Of a DNA stretch of 64,000 bases, positions 57,548 to 64,000 are shown piece by piece. Under the pieces are notes generated by a model, which was not told the origin of the DNA, searched no databases, and saw nothing but the letters and a program-made list of their open reading frames with translations. Position 1 is the stretch's first letter. Each line of letters starts with the position of its first letter. Source of the stretch: Anaerolineae bacterium (GTDB taxonomy: Bacteria; Chloroflexota; Anaerolineae; Aggregatilineales; Phototrophicaceae); assembly GCA_019912965.1 (NCBI GenBank), contig JAIOHM010000185.1, positions 1 to 64,000 on the forward strand, in the 5' to 3' direction. A program made the position numbers and the translations under genes.

Positions 57548-58558
57548 GTGATTCGGCTTGATTATTTATTCCGCAAAATTGCATTTGCGCTGATGACACT
57601 GGCTGTGGTTGTGGTCTTCAACTTCTTTCTATTTCGCATCCTGCCGGGAGACCCAATCAAACTGCTGTTTCGCAATCCGCGCCTTACCCGTGATGCACAG
57701 GAAACCATCCGCACCCAATTCGGTTTGGATAAACCTGTTTGGCTGGATGGAGTACGATTGCAAGCAGGTGATATTGGCGGCGCATTCGATACCCAGTTCA
57801 CCGCTTATGTACGCAATCTGTTTCAAGGTAATCTGGGGATTTCTTTTGCAACACGGCAAAACGTGAACGAATTGTTGAGCGAGCGGGTTGGACGAACTGT
57901 GCTGTTGGTTTTCACGGGGGAAATTTTTGCCATCGGCTTCGGAATCATCGTGGGGCTGATCGCTGCATGGCGACGGGGAACATGGATTGATGCATGGGCC
58001 TTGTTCGTTGGGTTGCTAACATGGGCACTGCCAACTTTTTTTCTGGGCATTATCTTGCTGATTCTTGCTAGAGGGATTCTGCCGATTGGGGGGATGGTCG
58101 AACCGGGATTAGCGGAAAACACAGCAGCTTACTGGCTGGATGTGGGACGCCATTTAATCCTGCCGACCATTACGCTGGCGGTGGGCAGTACCAGTGCCTA
58201 CATGCTCATTATGCGAAGCAGCGTGGTTGAAGTGCTAGCAGAAGATTACATCCTCACAGCGAAAGCCAAAGGGTTAAGCACCATCCAGATTTTGCGCGAT
58301 CATGCGCTGAAAAATGCTATGCTGCCGATGGTCACAATTATTGCTCTGAACTTAGGGTATGTGGTTGGCGGGGCGATTCAAGTTGAAACTGTGTTCTCGT
58401 GGCCGGGGATTGGACGGCTGATCTTTGAGTCTGTTTCCAAGCAAGATTATCCGGTGCTGCAAGGGGCATTTCTGCTGCTGGCGGTCAGCGTGATTCTGGC
58501 AAATTTGGTAACAGATGTTTTGTATTCGATTCTCGATCCACGCATTCAGGCTAGTTGA
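57548..58558 (+). CDS. Peptide ABC transporter permease (DppB-like)
   Basis: LDYLFRKIAFALMTLAVVVVFNFFLFRILPGDPIKLLFRNPRL; DYILTAKAKGLSTIQILRDHALKNAMLPMVT; GTG 57548 preferred because the ORF-track start falls in the hairpin. Confidence 0.9.
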   Translation: MIRLDYLFRKIAFALMTLAVVVVFNFFLFRILPGDPIKLLFRNPRLTRDAQETIRTQFGLDKPVWLDGVRLQAGDIGGAFDTQFTAYVRNLFQGNLGISFATRQNVNELLSERVGRTVLLVFTGEIFAIGFGIIVGLIAAWRRGTWIDAWALFVGLLTWALPTFFLGIILLILARGILPIGGMVEPGLAENTAAYWLDVGRHLILPTITLAVGSTSAYMLIMRSSVVEVLAEDYILTAKAKGLSTIQILRDHALKNAMLPMVTIIALNLGYVVGGAIQVETVFSWPGIGRLIFESVSKQDYPVLQGAFLLLAVSVILANLVTDVLYSILDPRIQAS

Positions 58559-58570
58559 AAGCGATTTAAT

Positions 58571-59491
58571 GTGACGCCATTCCAGCAATTTTGGCGCAAG
58601 CCTACAGGGGTGATTGGGGCGATTATGCTGCTGATCGTTGTGTTGGCAGCCATTTTTGCCCCCCAAATCGCGCCTTATGATCCTTATCAGCGAGTGCAAG
58701 TCGAAGCAGCAGATTTGTTCGCGCCGCCGGATGCTGCCCATTTATTGGGACGAGATGATGCTGGAAAAGATGTGTTCAGCCAACTGGTGCATGGAGCGCG
58801 CGTTTCGCTGATCGTGGGTTTTGCGGCATCATTCTTTTCGATGTTCATTGGTACATCGGTTGGATTAATCGCAGGATACTACGGCGGCAAAATCGGTGGA
58901 TTTCTGATGCGAATCGTGGATTTTCTGATGGTCATCCCGGATTTGCCGCTGATGCTAGTCATTATCGCTGTTTGGGGGCGTGGACTGGTGAACATCATTG
59001 TCGTCATCAGCCTGCTTGGATGGACATACACCGCGCGGTTGGTACGGTCACAGGTGCTTTCGCTAAAGGAGCGACAGTTCATCCTGCGCGCAAAAGCGAT
59101 TGGTGCGGGCAGCAGACGGATTATCCTGCGTCACATTCTGCCACAGGTGATACCTCTGATCGTCGCACAAGCAGTGCTGGATATTTCGGCATCGATTCTG
59201 GCTGAATCATCATTAAGTTTTCTGGGATTAGGCGATCCTCGGTTAGTGAGCTGGGGCAATATGCTCAATCTGGCGTTTGACCGGGGGGCAGTCAGCCGTC
59301 AAGCATGGTGGTTCTTGCTGCCGCCGGGATTCGCTATTTTGTGGGTGACGCTGGCGTTAGTTTTGATCGGCAACAGTCTGGAAGAAATCGTCAATCCGCG
59401 CGTGAAATCACACCATTTATTTGACGCACGAAGAATGGTATCGCTGGTGCTGCCGCTTCCCCCACCCCGCGATATACAGGAGCAGGCATGA
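58571..59491 (+). CDS. Peptide ABC transporter permease (DppC-like), GTG start
   Basis: LLGRDDAGKDVFSQLVHGARVSLIVGFAASFFSM; RQFILRAKAIGAGSRRIILRHILPQ. Confidence 0.92.
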   Translation: MTPFQQFWRKPTGVIGAIMLLIVVLAAIFAPQIAPYDPYQRVQVEAADLFAPPDAAHLLGRDDAGKDVFSQLVHGARVSLIVGFAASFFSMFIGTSVGLIAGYYGGKIGGFLMRIVDFLMVIPDLPLMLVIIAVWGRGLVNIIVVISLLGWTYTARLVRSQVLSLKERQFILRAKAIGAGSRRIILRHILPQVIPLIVAQAVLDISASILAESSLSFLGLGDPRLVSWGNMLNLAFDRGAVSRQAWWFLLPPGFAILWVTLALVLIGNSLEEIVNPRVKSHHLFDARRMVSLVLPLPPPRDIQEQA

Positions 59492-60453
59492 GCGTAGTGC
59501 TTGATGTACAAAATCTGTCGATTGATTATCAGGATAATGGGCATCCCCTACATGCCGTCGTTGATGTCAGTTTTCAGGTGCAAAAAGGGCGTTCACTGGG
59601 GCTGGTCGGGGAATCCGGGTGTGGCAAAACGACTACGATGCTTTCATTGATGCGCCTGCTGCCCGCCGAAGGGCGGATTGTGGGCGGAGCAATCCGGTAT
59701 CATGATACTGATCTGCTGCAACTTTCTGAAAAGGCTATGCAGCAGTATCGTTGGAAACATCTGGCAATTGTGTTTCAAGGAGCGATGAATGCGCTCAATC
59801 CAGTGCGGACGGTGGGCGACCAGATCGCGGAAGCCCTACAAAAGGATAAACACATTGACCGCCGCAAAGCCCGAATCCGCATTGGAGAACTGATGGAAAT
59901 GGTGGGCATCGCGCCAGAAAGAGCAGCACAATATCCCCATCAATTCAGTGGTGGGATGCGGCAGCGAGCGATGATTGCTATGGCATTGGCCTGCGAACCA
60001 GATGTGTTGATTGCCGATGAACCGACTACAGCATTGGATGTGATGATTCAGGCGCAAATTCTGGAACTGCTGAAACATCTACAGGAACAGCTTGGGCTTT
60101 CGGTGATTCTGGTGACACATGATCTGGGTGTAGTCGCGGAAGTTTGCGATGATGTGCTGGTGATGTATGGTGGAAAAACGGCTGAATATGGAAGTGTGGA
60201 TACCATTTTTAATGAGCCTGTCCATCCCTATACCCGACGGCTTCTAGAAGCCTTTCCAGATGTAGACCGGGCTGGTTCGGTTCTCACATCGATTCCGGGT
60301 CATCCACCACCATTAGATGCCCTGCCACTGGGATGCCGTTTTGAACCGCGTTGTCCAATCCGTAGTGATTTGTGTGCAAAAGCTTCCCCTATGCTGACAG
60401 AGCAACAACCAGATCATTTCGCGGCCTGTCATCACCCGGAGATTCAACTGTGA
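59488..60453 (+). CDS. Peptide ABC transporter ATPase (DppD-like)
   Basis: LGLVGESGCGKTTTMLSLMRLLP, QFSGGMRQRAMIAMALACEPDVLIADEPTTALDV, C-terminal CRFEPRCPIRSDLC. Confidence 0.94.
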   Translation: MSVVLDVQNLSIDYQDNGHPLHAVVDVSFQVQKGRSLGLVGESGCGKTTTMLSLMRLLPAEGRIVGGAIRYHDTDLLQLSEKAMQQYRWKHLAIVFQGAMNALNPVRTVGDQIAEALQKDKHIDRRKARIRIGELMEMVGIAPERAAQYPHQFSGGMRQRAMIAMALACEPDVLIADEPTTALDVMIQAQILELLKHLQEQLGLSVILVTHDLGVVAEVCDDVLVMYGGKTAEYGSVDTIFNEPVHPYTRRLLEAFPDVDRAGSVLTSIPGHPPPLDALPLGCRFEPRCPIRSDLCAKASPMLTEQQPDHFAACHHPEIQL

Positions 60454-61454
60454 GCGATGATTTCATATTGCAAGTGAATGATCTTCACAAGTTGTATCCA
60501 GTGGCGCGTGGATTGACCGGAATGCTGCGTGGAGCAGAACGTGAAATGGTTCATGCTGTGGATGGGGTGAGTTTTGCCATGCGGCGCGGGAAAATTCTGG
60601 GATTAGTGGGCGAATCGGGGTCGGGCAAAACTACAACAGCGATGAATATTCTGGGTTTGGTTGAGCCAAGTAAGGGGGAAATCCGGTTTAATGGGCAAGA
60701 TGTGCAGGATATGGTACGGGGTCGAAATCGGCTAGCACTGCGTCGGCAGATGCAAATGATCTTCCAAGACCCGTATGAAGCATTGAACCCGCGACAGACT
60801 ATTTTCCAGATTGTGGCTGAACCGCTGGAAGTGCATGGGCTGGTGCGGAACAAGGCAGAAAAATTGGAACGCGTTGAAACAGCGTTGAGTGATGCCGGGT
60901 TAAAACCGCCGGGGAATTTCCTGAATCGCTATCCCGAAGACCTTTCCGGTGGGCAGCGACAGCGGGTGGTTATTGCCGGGGCATTAGTGCTGCAACCACA
61001 ACTGCTGGTAGCGGACGAACCTGTGTCGATGCTGGATGTGTCTATCCGCGCGGAAATCTTAAATCTGTTACGACAATTACGGGATACGCATAACATCAGC
61101 ATTTTGTATATTACGCATGATCTAGCGACGGCAGGATTCTTTACTGATCGAATCGCAGTGATGTATCTAGGGCGGATTGTAGAAATTGGGCCGACAACCG
61201 ACGTTTTGAAGAATCCCAAACACCCTTACACCAAAGCACTGCTTTCGGTTGTTCCGGTCGCTAACCCACGCAAACGACGCCAGCGGGTAATTTTGCAGGG
61301 CGAAATTCCGAACCCAATTCATATTCCGCAAGGCTGCCGCTTTCATCCGCGCTGCCCTGCCGTAATTGAAACCTGCAAAACGATTGATCCAATGCTCCAA
61401 CCCACTCAAGAACATAGTGCTGCCTGTATATTGGTGAAAACTCAAGAGGGATAA
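60450..61454 (+). CDS. Peptide ABC transporter ATPase (DppF-like), GTG start overlapping previous stop
   Basis: LGLVGESGSGKTTTAMNILGLVEPSKGEI, LSGGQRQRVVIAGALVLQPQLLVADEPVSMLDVSIRAEILNLL, CRFHPRCPAVIETC. Confidence 0.94.
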   Translation: MSDDFILQVNDLHKLYPVARGLTGMLRGAEREMVHAVDGVSFAMRRGKILGLVGESGSGKTTTAMNILGLVEPSKGEIRFNGQDVQDMVRGRNRLALRRQMQMIFQDPYEALNPRQTIFQIVAEPLEVHGLVRNKAEKLERVETALSDAGLKPPGNFLNRYPEDLSGGQRQRVVIAGALVLQPQLLVADEPVSMLDVSIRAEILNLLRQLRDTHNISILYITHDLATAGFFTDRIAVMYLGRIVEIGPTTDVLKNPKHPYTKALLSVVPVANPRKRRQRVILQGEIPNPIHIPQGCRFHPRCPAVIETCKTIDPMLQPTQEHSAACILVKTQEG

Positions 61455-61456
61455 AA

Positions 61457-63304
61457 ATGTCGATGACGCCAGATGAATTTTTAGATGCGCTTTTGTCGCT
61501 GCCCCGGTTGTATGGTGGGAGCGTTTCGCCGGATAGCAAGTGGGCAGCATGGATGTGGCTCGGAACCAGCGCGGCGATGGATGTGTATGTCGCGCCAACA
61601 GATGGTTCATCCGCCCCTATTCAGCTTACGGATACAAACGAAAATACGGTTTTCGTTTCGTGGGTTCCGGGCAGTGAGGCCGTTATTGTCGCCCATGATG
61701 AGGGTGGAAACGAAAGATTGCAGCTTTTTCAGGTCAATTTGGTGCAACCGCGTGTGCTGCATCCGCTGACCGAGCCTTCGCCTAATTACTATATTCGTGG
61801 TGGGCAAATTCATCCGAACGGGAAATGGCTGGTTTACGGGGCGAATGTTGACCCCGAAAGCAAGCAAGAAATTGAGCCGAGCATTGTTTACCGCCATGAT
61901 CTGACAACCGATGAACGGAAGCCGCTGGCACGACCGAAAAAAGGCGGATGGTACAGTCCCCGGCTCAATTCAAGCGGGACGCATATTCTCTACAACCGTA
62001 AGGACAGACATCCATCCGGTTATCAGTTGTGGCTAGTGGATATTGAAGGGGAAAATGATCGGGAAATTGTCAATGTTGGGGATACAGCCAAAGTGTATGG
62101 AGCATGGTTCCCAGATGGAAAGCGGATTCTGATCAATGCAGAGAGCGAAACTCATAACAAAATCGGCGTGTGGAATCTGGATGATGGTGTGCTGCGATGG
62201 CTGATTGACGATCCCAAGCGGAATATTGAGCAGGCTTATGTGCCTTTCGGCAGCGAACAGGTCGTCATTTTGGAAGTGCAGCAAGCGCGTTTACAAGCGT
62301 CGCTCCTCAACGTTGAGACAGGTGAAGAAACCCAATTACCTGAAATTCCCGGCAACCTGAAACCAATTGCACCTTTGGGCGCAGGCGCATGGGTTGGGCA
62401 ATACTTCAGTTCAACACATATCACCGATCTCGTGCGGTTCTCACTGCTGGATTTTCAGCCCGAATCGTTCGTCAGTTTGACGCGGGTGAAAGAACGAACC
62501 GGATTAAGCGATAACGATTTGGCGGCAGCAGAAGATTTCCGATGGAAATCAGTTGATGGGTTGGAGATTCAGGGGTGGTTGTACAAACCTAAAGGCAAAG
62601 CAAAAGGCACCATTGTTTATGTACATGGTGGGCCGACCCACCACAGCAGTGATGCATTAGATGACCAGATTCAATTCTTCGTTTCACAAGGGTTCAATGT
62701 CCTCGATCCTAACTACCGGGGCAGCACAGGGTTTGGCCTCGCATTCCGTGAAGCAATCAAGGTTGAAGGCTGGGGAGGCAAAGAACAAGAAGATATTCGG
62801 GCAGGGATCGAAGCCCTAATTGCGGCAGGAATCGCTGAAAAAGGGAAAGTGGGCATCACCGGGACATCGTATGGTGGGTATTCATCATGGCACGCTATTA
62901 CCCATTTTGCCCCTGATGTTGTTGCGGCATCCGCGCCGATTTGCGGCATGACTGATCTGGTGGTGGATTACGACACGACACGCCCCGATTTACGTCCCTA
63001 CAGTGAGGAAATGATGGGTGGTCGGCCTGACCAAGTGCCTCAACGCTACCACGAGCGTTCACCAATCAATTTTGTGTCGAATATCAAGGGACGATTGTTG
63101 ATTGTGCAAGGGCTTAGAGACCCGAATGTGACGCCCGAAAATGTTCGCATGGTCAAAAAGGCACTCGATCAAGCAGGTATCGAACATCAATTATTGACTT
63201 TCGATAACGAGGGACATGGCATAGATCGACCTGAAAATCTGAAGGTGCTTTATACCCGTTTGGCAGAATTTTTTAGTGAGGCTTTCGCGGAAGCACAGGG
63301 GTAA
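61457..63304 (+). CDS. S9 family peptidase (prolyl oligopeptidase/acylpeptide hydrolase-like)
   Basis: GTSYGGYSSWHAITHFAPDVVAASAP, HGGPTHHSSDALDDQIQFFVSQGFNVLDPNYRGSTGFG, VQGLRDPNVTPENVRMV, FDNEGHGI. Confidence 0.92.
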   Translation: MSMTPDEFLDALLSLPRLYGGSVSPDSKWAAWMWLGTSAAMDVYVAPTDGSSAPIQLTDTNENTVFVSWVPGSEAVIVAHDEGGNERLQLFQVNLVQPRVLHPLTEPSPNYYIRGGQIHPNGKWLVYGANVDPESKQEIEPSIVYRHDLTTDERKPLARPKKGGWYSPRLNSSGTHILYNRKDRHPSGYQLWLVDIEGENDREIVNVGDTAKVYGAWFPDGKRILINAESETHNKIGVWNLDDGVLRWLIDDPKRNIEQAYVPFGSEQVVILEVQQARLQASLLNVETGEETQLPEIPGNLKPIAPLGAGAWVGQYFSSTHITDLVRFSLLDFQPESFVSLTRVKERTGLSDNDLAAAEDFRWKSVDGLEIQGWLYKPKGKAKGTIVYVHGGPTHHSSDALDDQIQFFVSQGFNVLDPNYRGSTGFGLAFREAIKVEGWGGKEQEDIRAGIEALIAAGIAEKGKVGITGTSYGGYSSWHAITHFAPDVVAASAPICGMTDLVVDYDTTRPDLRPYSEEMMGGRPDQVPQRYHERSPINFVSNIKGRLLIVQGLRDPNVTPENVRMVKKALDQAGIEHQLLTFDNEGHGIDRPENLKVLYTRLAEFFSEAFAEAQG

Positions 63305-63367
63305 GTTTTCCAAAGATCGTTCCGCGGTTGATTGCCAATATTCAGGCCAACCGCCAAGCGATATTTC

Positions 63368-64000
63368 CTAATCCTGAGGCGCTGAAGAAACTGACGGTTC
63401 AGAGGAACCCTCTCGAATAAACAATATCAGTAATACAAGACCAATAACGTTAAAAACCGCGCATAAAACTGTATTTGCTCCCAAGCCATAAACAAACAAT
63501 GCTGGCCCAAGCAGCGAACCAATCATGCGGCCTAATAAAGCAGCGGTAGAATTGGCAGCTAGCATGGTGGCACGGGCAGCGGGCACTAATTCAGTCGAAA
63601 GCGGAATAGCGCTGACAACGGTAAATTCAAAAGTGAGATAAAACAGAAATAGGCCAAGCCGAGCGCCATCCGGGGATGTGCCAAGCAAGGGCAGCAATAA
63701 AGCGGTTAGTGCGGAAGTCCCCAATCCCAAGCCAACTGCACGGCGCTTGCCGAGACGGTCAACCAATCCGGCGACCATCCCCTCCCCCAGCAATTCAGAA
63801 ATACCGATGATGGCGGCAGATAAACCGAGTGCTTCTATCTGAAAACGAAATGAGTCTTCCAGCCACTTGCCATAAACAATATTGACGGTTTCATTGCTGC
63901 TGGCGATTAGAAGACTAACAACAATACTTGCCAATGCGGGACGGCTGGCCAAAACAGTTCGTAAACCTTGCCGCAGCGATGGACGTGCAATGGTTCGTGC
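63368..64000 (-). CDS. MFS transporter, C-terminal part (truncated by window edge)
   Basis: GMVAGLVDRLGKRRAVGLGLGTSALTALLLPLLG and multi-TM content; frame appears open to the window end. Confidence 0.75.
   Translation of the reverse strand, partial: ARTIARPSLRQGLRTVLASRPALASIVVSLLIASSNETVNIVYGKWLEDSFRFQIEALGLSAAIIGISELLGEGMVAGLVDRLGKRRAVGLGLGTSALTALLLPLLGTSPDGARLGLFLFYLTFEFTVVSAIPLSTELVPAARATMLAANSTAALLGRMIGSLLGPALFVYGLGANTVLCAVFNVIGLVLLILFIREGSSEPSVSSAPQD

Noticed and set aside
1-64000. CRISPR arrays, rRNA and tRNA genes, transposases, phage genes
   Set aside because: No regularly spaced direct repeats, no recognisable rRNA or tRNA cloverleaf sequence noticed, and no ORF with transposase, integrase or phage motifs. 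A covariance-model scan would be needed to be certain.

Overview
The window is a gene-dense bacterial chromosomal segment. Gene content and style suggest Chloroflexota/Anaerolineae; this is an inference and was not tested. I found no rRNA, tRNA, CRISPR array, transposase or phage module. From left to right it carries: an MhqE/MhqD-like dioxygenase + hydrolase pair; a YhhN-like membrane protein; ornithine aminotransferase; a peptide ABC transporter whose substrate-binding protein looks circularly permuted; an IMPase/HisN-type phosphatase; a Zn-ADH; a phenylacetate operon (ALDH-paaA-paaB-paaC-paaD-paaG) with a two-domain PaaB; pfkA; a secreted GH13 amylase; nadC-nadA-nadB-cysteine desulfurase; a ThuA-like protein; an ECF sigma/ABC-2 exporter locus with a duplicated promoter-like motif; an S9 peptidase; a MoxR/unknown/DUF2201-VWA trio; an M20D amidohydrolase; an SDR and a YjhG-type dehydratase + ThDP enzyme pair; ggt; a tyrosine/homogentisate operon (Lrp regulator, aminotransferase, hppD, FAH, hmgA); a repeat-rich intergenic island; livKHMGF; a DMT exporter; a complete dpp-type transporter followed by an S9 peptidase; and a truncated MFS gene at the right edge. 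The strongest leads are the circularly permuted family-5 substrate-binding protein (4368-5999), the GAAC-N16-CGTAACAGGGA motif present twice in the sigma/ABC locus, the tandem-domain PaaB, an inverted pair of ~170-bp intergenic repeats about 48 kb apart, and hairpins between the binding-protein and permease genes at all three transporter loci.
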